Assembly: GCA_903825895.1 (NCBI GenBank)
Contig: CAIKCI010000032.1
Coordinates: forward strand, 1 to 64,000
Direction: 5' to 3'
DNA length: 64,000 bases
Source: an uncultured Actinomycetes bacterium
GTDB lineage: Bacteria; Actinomycetota; Acidimicrobiia; Acidimicrobiales; RAAP-2
In this document: one piece after another, positions 32,544-40,427 of the stretch
Layout: each line of letters begins with the position of its first letter
How positions within the stretch are numbered: position 1 is the stretch's first letter
Position numbers and translations under genes: made by a program
The notes under the pieces: generated by a model
Databases searched by the model: none
What the model was told of the DNA's origin: nothing
The model's input: the letters and a program-made list of their open reading frames with translations, nothing else

Positions 32544-35096
32544 ATGAACGCCACGGAGTTACGCCAGACGTTTCTTGAGTTTTTTGAGGAACGGGGCCAT
32601 GAGATTGTACCCTCAGCCAGTTTGATACCTCATGATCCGTCGGTACTCTTCACCATCGCCGGGATGGTTCCCTTCAAGCCCTATTTCGTGGGTGATGAGA
32701 CGCCTCCGTGGTCACGGGCGACGTCAGTCCAAAAATGCTTCAGGACCGTCGATATCGACATTGTGGGGACAACATCACGTCATTGCACCTTCTTTGAAAT
32801 GCTGGGAAACTTTTCCTTCGGTGATTACTTCAAGGAAAAGGCCATTGAGATGGCTTGGGAGTTCATCACGAAAACGCTCGCCATCGACCCCGGCAAACTC
32901 TGGGTCACCGTCCATGAGAGCGACGATGAGGCCGAAGTCATTTGGAGAGACCACATTGGTGTGGATGCCCAGCGTATCCAGCGGATGGGCGAAGATAACT
33001 TTTGGCGCATGGGAGATACAGGACCGTGTGGCCCATGCTCGGAGATTTACTACGACAAAGGGGAGGCCTACGGCCCTGACGGCGGACCTGCCCACGGCGG
33101 GGAAGAGCGATTTGTCGAAGTCTGGAACCTCGTCTTTATGGAGTTCAATCGAAACGGCGATGGGACGCTCAGCGAGTTGCCGAAGAAAAATATCGATACG
33201 GGCGCTGGACTGGAGCGACTCGTACCGATCTTGAACGGGACTGATTCTATCTTTGCCACCGATATTTTTGCAGGCCACCTGCACGCCGCAGAACTCCTCA
33301 CCAATAAAACCTATGGCGAGGATGAAGAAGACGATGTGGCGTTGCGGATTATGGCCGATCACGGACGGGCGATGACTCTCCTGGTGTCAGATGGCGTGCT
33401 CCCTTCAAACGAAGGGCGGGGCTACGTGTTGCGCCGTATCGTGCGTCGTGCCGTCATGGCGGCTCGACAAGCAGGGGCGACGGATCTCGTCACCCCATCA
33501 CTCATTACCGCAACGCTGGAGTCCCTTGGGGCTGTGTACACCAAACTCACGAGTGACGAAGCGCTGATTCGCTCGGTTCTGTTGCGAGAAGAAGAGGGCT
33601 TTGATCGCACGCTCAAAGCGGGTATGGCCTTGCTCGAAGACGCAACCGAGCGCCTCGAGCACGGAGGACAACTCCCAGGCGACATCGCCTTTCGCCTTCA
33701 TGACACTCATGGTTTTCCCATTGAGCTGACTGAAGAACTCGCCCGTGAACGATCCTTGATCGTCGATCGGACGTCCTTTGATCTTTTGATGGCCGAGCAG
33801 CGAGATCGAGCGCGCGCTGCTGCTCGCACACCACGGGTAGCCGACGAAGATGGGTATCGCTCAATTATTGAGATCGATGGCCCAAGCGAGTTCGTGGGAA
33901 GAGTGCTCGATGAACCCACAGTTACTGCTCACGTGGTCGCAGTATTAGCTGGCGCCGACGGGATCAGCGAAATCTTTTTAGACCGAACCCCGTTTTACGC
34001 AGAAGGGGGAGGACAGGTCGGTGACATCGGCGTCATCTCATCAGATACATCCTCAGCAACAGTCATCGACACCATCGCTCCGCTTCCAGGTCTCCATGCT
34101 CACCGATGCCTCGTTGAGGGGGAATTTTTCGTGGGGCAAGAAGTCACAGCCACGATCGATACCAGACGTCGAGAGGCCATCCGCCGCAACCACACTGCTA
34201 CGCACTTGCTCCACTGGGCTCTTCGCGAAGTGCTCGGCGACCATGTCCGCCAGCAAGGATCGCTCGTCGATGCAGATCGTCTACGATTCGACTTCTCCCA
34301 CCACGAAGCACCGAGCCCGGAACAACTTGATGAGGTAACAAGGCTCGTGAACCGCGAGGTCGTTTCTGGACGAGATGTCGAAACAGCCGAGACCTCGCGA
34401 AGTGACGCAGAAAAGATGGGCGCAATCGCTTTCTTCGGAGATAAGTACGGTGAGAGTGTGCGGGTCGTTAAGGCTGGCGACCATTCGTTGGAGTTCTGTG
34501 GCGGCACCCACGTTGAGTCCTTAGGGCAAATTGGCTCACTGCAGGTAGTGGCCGAGGGTTCCATTGGGTCAAATACTCGACGTATCGAGGCAGTGACCGG
34601 ATTGAAAAGTGTGGAACGCTTCCTCGAGCAGCAAAAGACCTTGGACGCGGTGGGGGCTTCACTGAGAGCGGAGAGCGGTTCGATCATCGAAGCGGTTGAT
34701 CGCGCCATCAGCCGGACCAAGGAGATCGAAAAGGAACGAGATGGGCTGCGCCAAGCGTCACTTGCAGCTGAAGTTGATGGATTGTTAAGCCAAGTAGCAG
34801 ACGGGGTCGTCATCACCACCGTGGCGAGCAGACCAGCCGACGACGTTCGCCAACTTGCGGCCACGCTCCAACGGAAAGGGTCGTTACGAGCTGCGATCAT
34901 CGGAAGCATCGTCGAGGATAAGGTCGCTGTTGCGGTCGCTACGCAAGAGAGCCTGGATGCTCGGACAATCGTGAAAGCGATCGGCCATCTCATAGCCGGA
35001 GGAGGTGGGGGTTCCCCTACGCTTGCATTGGCTGGCGGAAAGAATCCCAGCGGCTTGAGCGAGGCCCTCTCTGCGGCTCAGGAACTCGTCTCTTGA
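32544..35096 (+). CDS. alaS: Alanine--tRNA ligase
   Basis: 850 residues, normal length. Class II catalytic domain at the N-terminus (FLEFFEERGHEIVPSASLIPHDPSVLFTIAGMVPFKP-type start, RHCTFFEMLGNFSFGDYFKE), editing domain with HTATHLLHWALREVLG and the Zn-binding EFCGGTHVESLGQIG, then the C-terminal C-Ala domain with GGGGGSPTLALAGGK. Predicted leaderless. The stop overlaps the start of ruvX. The order alaS-ruvX-mltG-aroE is conserved in many actinobacteria. Confidence 0.98.
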   Translation: MNATELRQTFLEFFEERGHEIVPSASLIPHDPSVLFTIAGMVPFKPYFVGDETPPWSRATSVQKCFRTVDIDIVGTTSRHCTFFEMLGNFSFGDYFKEKAIEMAWEFITKTLAIDPGKLWVTVHESDDEAEVIWRDHIGVDAQRIQRMGEDNFWRMGDTGPCGPCSEIYYDKGEAYGPDGGPAHGGEERFVEVWNLVFMEFNRNGDGTLSELPKKNIDTGAGLERLVPILNGTDSIFATDIFAGHLHAAELLTNKTYGEDEEDDVALRIMADHGRAMTLLVSDGVLPSNEGRGYVLRRIVRRAVMAARQAGATDLVTPSLITATLESLGAVYTKLTSDEALIRSVLLREEEGFDRTLKAGMALLEDATERLEHGGQLPGDIAFRLHDTHGFPIELTEELARERSLIVDRTSFDLLMAEQRDRARAAARTPRVADEDGYRSIIEIDGPSEFVGRVLDEPTVTAHVVAVLAGADGISEIFLDRTPFYAEGGGQVGDIGVISSDTSSATVIDTIAPLPGLHAHRCLVEGEFFVGQEVTATIDTRRREAIRRNHTATHLLHWALREVLGDHVRQQGSLVDADRLRFDFSHHEAPSPEQLDEVTRLVNREVVSGRDVETAETSRSDAEKMGAIAFFGDKYGESVRVVKAGDHSLEFCGGTHVESLGQIGSLQVVAEGSIGSNTRRIEAVTGLKSVERFLEQQKTLDAVGASLRAESGSIIEAVDRAISRTKEIEKERDGLRQASLAAEVDGLLSQVADGVVITTVASRPADDVRQLAATLQRKGSLRAAIIGSIVEDKVAVAVATQESLDARTIVKAIGHLIAGGGGGSPTLALAGGKNPSGLSEALSAAQELVS

Positions 35097-35530
35097 TCAT
35101 GACGAAGAGTCAGCGAGCCGGACGGGTCATCGCCGTGGACCTTGGACAGCGCCGGGTCGGCATTTCGATCAGTGACTCAGCTCGAACGATTGCGCTCCCG
35201 CGTCCGGCGCTTGAGAATTCAGAAAAACTGTTGGCTGATCTTCGACTCTTGATCGAAGAAGAAGGGGCCACCGCTGTGGTGATTGGGCATCCCGTTCACC
35301 TGAACGGATCGCGGGGACCTTCGGCCCAAAGCGCAGCGCAGTTCGCTGACCAACTCCGCCTTCTCCTCGATGATCTTGGGATTGAGGTAACAATGCACGA
35401 CGAACGTCTCACTACAGTTTCGGCCGCTCGCTCACTTCAGGAGGCCGGGACAACGACTCGTGGACAGCGCGAGCGAATCGATTCAGCGTCGGCTGTGGTG
35501 CTGTTGGAGTCGTGGCTGGCATGTCAGTAG
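35093..35530 (+). CDS. ruvX: Putative Holliday junction resolvase RuvX (YqgF family)
   Basis: 145 residues, RNase H fold. VIAVDLGQRRVGISISD holds the first catalytic Asp, VIGHPVHLNGSRGP the second conserved segment, and DERLTTVSAARSL the third acidic position; the final Asp is in RERIDSASAVVLL. Family members process pre-16S rRNA in Escherichia coli and resolve junctions in others. TTG 35093 overlaps alaS (TTGA) with AGGA 9 nt upstream; ATG 35099 two codons on is the alternative. Confidence 0.93.
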   Translation: MIMTKSQRAGRVIAVDLGQRRVGISISDSARTIALPRPALENSEKLLADLRLLIEEEGATAVVIGHPVHLNGSRGPSAQSAAQFADQLRLLLDDLGIEVTMHDERLTTVSAARSLQEAGTTTRGQRERIDSASAVVLLESWLACQ

Positions 35531-36594
35531 CGACGCCACCATCCCACGAGGATGTCCCCGAAGCACCGATCCATCGGCGTCATCGTAGACGTTGGCCATC
35601 GTGGCTCCGCTGGGCCTTGCTTGGCGTCGTCATCGTCTTCCTCGTCGTTTTGACTTGGTATGAGTTCAGTATCCGGCCTCTGGGTGGTCCCGGTGCGCCG
35701 GAGACTGTTCAGGTCACCACTGGAGAGTCTTACAATTCAGCCATCACGTCGCTGCAGGCAAAAGGTGTGGTGGCTCCAGGACCTGCGCTCACGCTCTTCA
35801 ACGCAATCCATGGAACGCCAACAGTCCAGCCGGGCTACTACACCATTCCAAAGAATTCAACCTTTCAGGCAATCAATGACATCCTCGGCAATGGCCCTAA
35901 TACCGCTGCGCTGGTCGTTCCTGCGGGCTTCACGATCGCAGAAGTTGAGTCGCGTCTGAAAGAAGTAGCAAATCCCACATTCGCCTCTCAGGTGGTCGCA
36001 GTGTTCTCGAATGGATCCGTGCACTCGCCCTTCGAACCAACTGGATCGACAAATCTTGAAGGCTTGATTGCACCTGGGGTCTACGTCCTCCCTCCGACTG
36101 AAACGGCGAATGGGCTCGTTCAAGCGATGGTCAACAACTACGTAACTATGGCTGCCAAAGCGGGACTTACGCCGACTACGACGAAGAATGGCTTCGACGC
36201 ATACCAACTGGCCACTACAGCCTCGGTCGTGGAGAAAGAGGGCTACTACACGGTCAATATGAGCAAAGTAGCTACCGTGATTTACAATCGCATCAACCAC
36301 AACATTCCACTTCAGATGAATGCAACCGTGCTCTATGCCTTGCATCAAGACGGCGGCCCCTTCACGTCGGCAGATTTGAAATATCAGTCCCCGTACAACT
36401 CGTATCTCAATCACGGGCTTCCTCCGACACCTATCTGCGTCCCAAGCCAACAAGCGCTGAACGCCACGATGAATCCCGCCCTCGGACAGTGGTTGTACTT
36501 CGTGTTGACGAACAAGAACGGCACAATGTCGTTCTCCAATACCTACGCAGAACAATTGGCCAACGAAGCACTCGCTCGATCGAGAGGCCTGTAA
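35521..36594 (+). CDS. mltG: Endolytic murein transglycosylase MltG (YceG-like)
   Basis: 357 residues. Cytoplasmic basic start (HRRHRRRWPSW), one membrane helix (about 24-45), then the extracytoplasmic lytic transglycosylase domain. The catalytic Glu is in TASVVEKEGYY; conserved VATVIYNRINHNIPLQMNATVLYAL and SPYNSYLNHGLPPTPI follow. It cuts nascent peptidoglycan glycan strands near membrane synthases. It overlaps ruvX by 10 nt and shares one base with aroE (TAATG). RodA follows aroE, so two cell-wall genes flank it. Confidence 0.94.
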   Translation: MSVATPPSHEDVPEAPIHRRHRRRWPSWLRWALLGVVIVFLVVLTWYEFSIRPLGGPGAPETVQVTTGESYNSAITSLQAKGVVAPGPALTLFNAIHGTPTVQPGYYTIPKNSTFQAINDILGNGPNTAALVVPAGFTIAEVESRLKEVANPTFASQVVAVFSNGSVHSPFEPTGSTNLEGLIAPGVYVLPPTETANGLVQAMVNNYVTMAAKAGLTPTTTKNGFDAYQLATTASVVEKEGYYTVNMSKVATVIYNRINHNIPLQMNATVLYALHQDGGPFTSADLKYQSPYNSYLNHGLPPTPICVPSQQALNATMNPALGQWLYFVLTNKNGTMSFSNTYAEQLANEALARSRGL

Positions 36595-37433
36595 TGGCAA
36601 CTCGGACACCAGAAAATGTTGTGGGGGTGGTCGGCAGTCCGATTTCGCAGTCGCTGTCGCCGATATTGCACGGAGCTGCCTTTGAAGCCATGGGGCTGAA
36701 TTGGATAAGTCAGGCCTATGAGATTCACTCAGGTGACGGTCGGGAGGTTGTTCGTCTGATGCACGAAGACGGAGTACTGGGGCTTTCTGTCACGATGCCA
36801 CTGAAGGAAGAAATGGTTCAACTGGTCGATCGCCTTGGAGACGAAGCACAGCAAATTGGGAGTGTGAACTGTTTGGTGAAGCAAGAAGGCGGTATTTTTG
36901 GAACCACTACCGACGGACCAGGCCTTCTCGCAGCTCTCGAGCGCTCTACAGACCGCACTATTCAGGGTTCGATGGTGGTGATTGCAGGAAGCGGAGGAGC
37001 AGCCCGCAGCGTGGCAGCAAGCTTTGCGGCAGCCGGTGCTCGAGAAGTATGCATCGTTGCTCGGAGTGCCCAACGCTCAGCGATCATTGCGTCGATTGCG
37101 GGGATGGTTGGTCGTGTCGGTAAGGCGGACGATGCACGCACGGCGGATTTCGTCGTGAATACAACGCCCATTGGGATGAAGGGGACAAAAAGCGAGGGCG
37201 AGCGGCCGCTTATCGGTGCTGAATTACTGAACGCAAATCAGGTGGTGGTTGACCTCATCTACAGCCCAAGAGAGACGCCCTGGCTCCAGGCTGCTCGCGA
37301 TCAAGGAGCGGTGGCGGTTGGAGGCCTTGGAATGTTGGTACACCAGGCGGCCTTGGCGATCGAGTTGTGGACGGGGTTTTCGGCGCCGGTTGAAGAGATG
37401 TGGTCTGCAGCCGAAGGTGCCGTGGCGAGCTAA
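36594..37433 (+). CDS. aroE: Shikimate dehydrogenase
   Basis: 279 residues. Reduces 3-dehydroshikimate with NADPH in aromatic amino acid synthesis. GSPISQSLSP binds shikimate, MPLKEEM carries the catalytic Lys, TTTDGPGLL the paired Asp, and AGSGGAARSVAASF is the NADP-binding loop; GMLVHQAALAIELWTG closes the protein. ATG 36594 shares a base with the mltG stop; the upstream in-frame extension would lie inside mltG and is not conserved. rodA starts on its stop codon (TAATG). Confidence 0.95.
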   Translation: MATRTPENVVGVVGSPISQSLSPILHGAAFEAMGLNWISQAYEIHSGDGREVVRLMHEDGVLGLSVTMPLKEEMVQLVDRLGDEAQQIGSVNCLVKQEGGIFGTTTDGPGLLAALERSTDRTIQGSMVVIAGSGGAARSVAASFAAAGAREVCIVARSAQRSAIIASIAGMVGRVGKADDARTADFVVNTTPIGMKGTKSEGERPLIGAELLNANQVVVDLIYSPRETPWLQAARDQGAVAVGGLGMLVHQAALAIELWTGFSAPVEEMWSAAEGAVAS

Positions 37434-38572
37434 TGGTATTGATTGACCGCCCAGCGGGATCCACACGACGGAAGGGCGAGAGCGACTGGTCATTGGCGCT
37501 TGCCGCAGTCGTGGCTGCGTTCCTCGGGGTGATCTTTATTTACACCGCCACCCGAACCGGACTTGCCGTCCAGGGATTATCAGGGACTTATTTCCTCAAG
37601 CGGCAACTCGTCTTTGATCTCCTTGGGATTGGTGTGATGCTGACCTTGTGGCGACTCGATTATCGACGGATCGAGCAGATTGCAACGCCACTTTATGTGG
37701 TCATGATCGTCCTGTTGTTGGCAGTGCTGTCCCCCGTGGGGAGCAACGCGCTGGGCGCGCAGCGATGGTTTACTGTTGGACCGCTTCAGGTTCAGCCCTC
37801 TGAATTCGCGGTGCTGGCAATTATTTTTGCCATCGCCACTTATTGCCAACGTCGGCCAGAAGGACTCACACTGCGCGATGTCTCACGTCTCCTGGTGATG
37901 GCCGGGTTCCCAATGTTGCTTATTCTGGTTCAACCTGACCTTGGCACGGTGATCGTCATGACCGTCGTGTTCATCGTCCTGCTGGCTGCTGCTGGGCTTC
38001 CTGCGCGCCTTCTGATCTGGCTCATTCTTGCGATCATCCTGGTCGTCGTCATCGCTATTGAGGGTGGATTTCTTTCGAATTACCAGATCCACAGATTGAC
38101 GAGCTTCTTGAATCAGAATTCAAATAACCCAGCCCTGCAACAGTTCATCTATAACGTTAATCAGGCCAAAACTGCAATCGGCTCAGGAGGCGTTCTCGGT
38201 TCTGGAATCGGCCACGGCACGGCTACAAATCTTGGCTATGTGCCGGAACAACAGACAGACTTTATTTTTACGGCGGTGGGTGAACAGGTTGGTTTTGTCG
38301 GTTCAGCGCTCGTCCTTGCGTTGATGGGCTTTATTGGTTTTCGTATGATGCGCGCCGCAGTGTTTGCCAAGGATGCTCTTGGACGAGTGACTGCTGCTGG
38401 GATTTTTACCTTCTTAGCCTTTAGCGTTTTCCAGAATGCTGGAATGACCATGGGTGTAATGCCGGTGACCGGAATTCCTTTTCCATTCTTTAGCTACGGC
38501 GGATCATCAACCCTGGTGTTTTTCGCAGCGACCGGAGTTGTCTTGTCGATAGAGGCCCGTCGTGGCGCCTGA
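37433..38572 (+). CDS. rodA: SEDS peptidoglycan glycosyltransferase RodA
   Basis: 379 residues with about ten membrane helices. Polymerises lipid II for side-wall growth. The SEDS catalytic Asp is in VQPDLGTVIV, and EQQTDFIFTAVGEQVGFVG and PFPFFSYGGSS are family signatures. The extended loop with FLNQNSNNPALQQFIYNVNQ is usual. It starts on the aroE stop codon and overlaps the BFN gene by 11 nt. No cognate class B PBP is adjacent, and a second SEDS gene lies immediately beyond on the other strand. Confidence 0.93.
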   Translation: MVLIDRPAGSTRRKGESDWSLALAAVVAAFLGVIFIYTATRTGLAVQGLSGTYFLKRQLVFDLLGIGVMLTLWRLDYRRIEQIATPLYVVMIVLLLAVLSPVGSNALGAQRWFTVGPLQVQPSEFAVLAIIFAIATYCQRRPEGLTLRDVSRLLVMAGFPMLLILVQPDLGTVIVMTVVFIVLLAAAGLPARLLIWLILAIILVVVIAIEGGFLSNYQIHRLTSFLNQNSNNPALQQFIYNVNQAKTAIGSGGVLGSGIGHGTATNLGYVPEQQTDFIFTAVGEQVGFVGSALVLALMGFIGFRMMRAAVFAKDALGRVTAAGIFTFLAFSVFQNAGMTMGVMPVTGIPFPFFSYGGSSTLVFFAATGVVLSIEARRGA

Positions 38573-38981
38573 CGACTCAACGGTGTTCCGCGTCGCCGAT
38601 CTCTCAAGCGTCGTGGTGAACCTGCCCGATACGCATGCCCTCGTGCAACTTAGTGAAGCCGAGGCGCCGTTTCGGACCTTGGAATTTCCCATTGCCCTCA
38701 CGGACGCAGCAGCGATTATGCACGCCAAGGAGAGCACCGTGGGGATACGTCCTTCAACACACGAACTCCTCGCTGAGATCATGAACCAAAGCCACACTGA
38801 GATCATCGCGTTGAGGATCACCGATCGAGTGGACGGTACGCTTCACGGTGAGCTCGATGTCATGTCTGCTCGAGGTCGCTTTACGGTGCAGTGTCGCCCC
38901 TCAGATGGGCTGACACTGTGTCTGCGTCAAACGGTACCCGCACCAATTTTAATCAATGCCGAACTCTTTGAATTGACTTGA
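38562..38981 (+). CDS. Bifunctional nuclease (BFN/DUF151) domain protein
   Basis: 139 residues. The sequence matches the BFN pattern: FPIALTDAAAIMHAKES, RPSTHELLAEIM, IIALRITDRVDGTLHGEL and RPSDGLTLCLRQTVPAPI. Plant relatives show nuclease activity; the bacterial role is unknown. Actinobacteria usually carry a longer member next to MerR-type regulators, so this short copy coupled to rodA (11-nt overlap, GTG start) is a different context. It ends 4 bp from the convergent second SEDS gene. Confidence 0.78.
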   Translation: MAPDDSTVFRVADLSSVVVNLPDTHALVQLSEAEAPFRTLEFPIALTDAAAIMHAKESTVGIRPSTHELLAEIMNQSHTEIIALRITDRVDGTLHGELDVMSARGRFTVQCRPSDGLTLCLRQTVPAPILINAELFELT

Positions 38982-38985
38982 GTGC

Positions 38986-40368
38986 CTAGCGTCGAGCGTG
39001 GGCGGGTTTTCGTTCGGCGCTGTCAGTGATCCAATCGGGTCCGGTCTCGTCAGAGATCCGCAACAGGAGCGCGATGACGACGTAGTTGGCGATGAGCGAC
39101 GACCCCCCTCGGGCAACAAACGGCAAGGTGATTCCGGTGAAGGGGAGGAGTCGCAAGACACCTGCCATGATGAAAAAGGACTGGAAACCAATGATGATGG
39201 TTAGTCCCGTTGCGCAGAGTTTGGCGAATTCCGATCGAGCACGCTGCGCAATATTGAGTCCTGCTCCGACCATGAGGGCGAAAATGATGATCACAATAGA
39301 AGACCCCATGAAGCCCATCTCTTCACCAACCGCGGTGAAAATCATGTCCGAGGTCAAAAAGGGAACGTAGAGACCGGCCTGTCCAAGACCGAGCCCGGTT
39401 CCTCCTACGCCTCCGGTAGCAAGAGAATAGTAAGACTGAACCAATTGAAGACCATTTCCCTGCGCGAGGGGCCACGGATTGAGCCAGATGGCAATCCGTT
39501 CATTGACTTGGTGGAAGAAGTGGATGGCGAGAAACCCTCCAACAGCAAAGAGCACAACACCCAACAGAAGATAGAGAGATCTTCCCGTGGCCACCCAAAG
39601 CATGGCGATGAACAAGGTGAAAAGCAGCATGGCGAAACCGATGTCGTTCTCGGCTCCGAGAACCATCATGGCAAGCCCCCAGGTCGCCAAGACGGGGATC
39701 AGAGGTTTGGGATCCAAGACCAGGCGATTGCCGAAGCGAAGCGTCGAGAGCGAGAGAAGTTCCTTCTTCTGCGTGAAATAGGAGGCGAAGAAGATGACCA
39801 GCAGGATCTTGCCGATTTCAACAGGCTGAAACTGAAGCGTGGTGCCGAAGTGCACCCAGAGCCGGGCGCCGTTGATCGATGTACCCACAATGGGAAAGAG
39901 TGGCGAGAGCAGCAAAATGATGGCGATTACCAGAATGATGTAGCGATAACGATCCAGATCACGAGTCCGACGGACAACAAGCAACGTGAGGGTATAGAGG
40001 ACCGCACCCAAGATGGTCCACGTTGCTTGTTGCTGCGCAGCCGGCGGATTCCACCGAACAATCTCGACGTATCCCAAACCGTTCAACAGCGTCGCCAGGG
40101 GAAGGAGGACTGGATTGGAGTGGGGGACGAGCCAGCGATTGACGAGATGGATGCCCATCGTGAGGCAGAGAAGTATGCCGAGGAACGTCACAACATGGGG
40201 AGGCAGATGGTTTTTTGACCCAATAAAAGTTAGTGAGTAGAGCAGGGCGATGATGATCCAGACCAAGAGCAAGAGCCCCAGCTCAGTCCGTCGACGTGGT
40301 TTTGGGATTTTTTGGTAGGGAGGGAAAAGTACCCGATGGAATTTAACCTTCTCGTCACCCGTCACCAT
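38986..40368 (-). CDS. Second SEDS-family protein (FtsW/RodA type)
   Basis: 460 residues, about twelve membrane helices, so longer than RodA next door. Catalytic Asp in GAENDIGFAMLLF; SDMIFTAVGEEMGFMGSS and GITLPFVARGGSSLIANY are SEDS signatures. The long N-terminal extra helices and the GGTGLGLGQAG motif resemble the actinobacterial RodA linked to pbpA and pknB (as Rv0017c), but no penicillin-binding protein or kinase gene is next to it. Single gene with its own leaderless promoter (ATG 6 nt from TACGAT). Convergent with rodA-BFN. Confidence 0.88.
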   Translation of the reverse strand: MVTGDEKVKFHRVLFPPYQKIPKPRRRTELGLLLLVWIIIALLYSLTFIGSKNHLPPHVVTFLGILLCLTMGIHLVNRWLVPHSNPVLLPLATLLNGLGYVEIVRWNPPAAQQQATWTILGAVLYTLTLLVVRRTRDLDRYRYIILVIAIILLLSPLFPIVGTSINGARLWVHFGTTLQFQPVEIGKILLVIFFASYFTQKKELLSLSTLRFGNRLVLDPKPLIPVLATWGLAMMVLGAENDIGFAMLLFTLFIAMLWVATGRSLYLLLGVVLFAVGGFLAIHFFHQVNERIAIWLNPWPLAQGNGLQLVQSYYSLATGGVGGTGLGLGQAGLYVPFLTSDMIFTAVGEEMGFMGSSIVIIIFALMVGAGLNIAQRARSEFAKLCATGLTIIIGFQSFFIMAGVLRLLPFTGITLPFVARGGSSLIANYVVIALLLRISDETGPDWITDSAERKPAHARR

Positions 40369-40385
40369 AGAAGTATCGTACTTCT
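40369..40385. promoter_or_regulatory. inverted repeat AGAAGTA-TCG-TACTTCT covering the promoter of the second SEDS gene
   Basis: Seven-base arms, three-base centre, between the divergent SEDS gene and ppk. It contains the SEDS -10 box (TACGAT, 40375-40380, minus strand, 6 nt from the ATG) and begins directly at that start codon. It may be an operator controlling both genes, or a hairpin at the 5' end. Confidence 0.45.
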
Positions 40386-40390
40386 CCGGG

Positions 40391-40396
40391 TATCAT
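40391..40396 (+). promoter_or_regulatory. probable -10 box (TATCAT) of ppk
   Basis: TATCAT predicts a start near 40403, leaving 25 nt with AGGAG placed 6 nt before the ATG at 40428. Confidence 0.4.
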
Positions 40397-40427
40397 GAAA
40401 AGGGTTCCCCACCATCAGGAGTCGTTC

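Noticed and set aside
39445-40218. 257-codon plus-strand ORF inside the second SEDS gene
   Set aside because: A charged, low-complexity translation that mirrors the hydrophobic codons of the membrane protein on the other strand.
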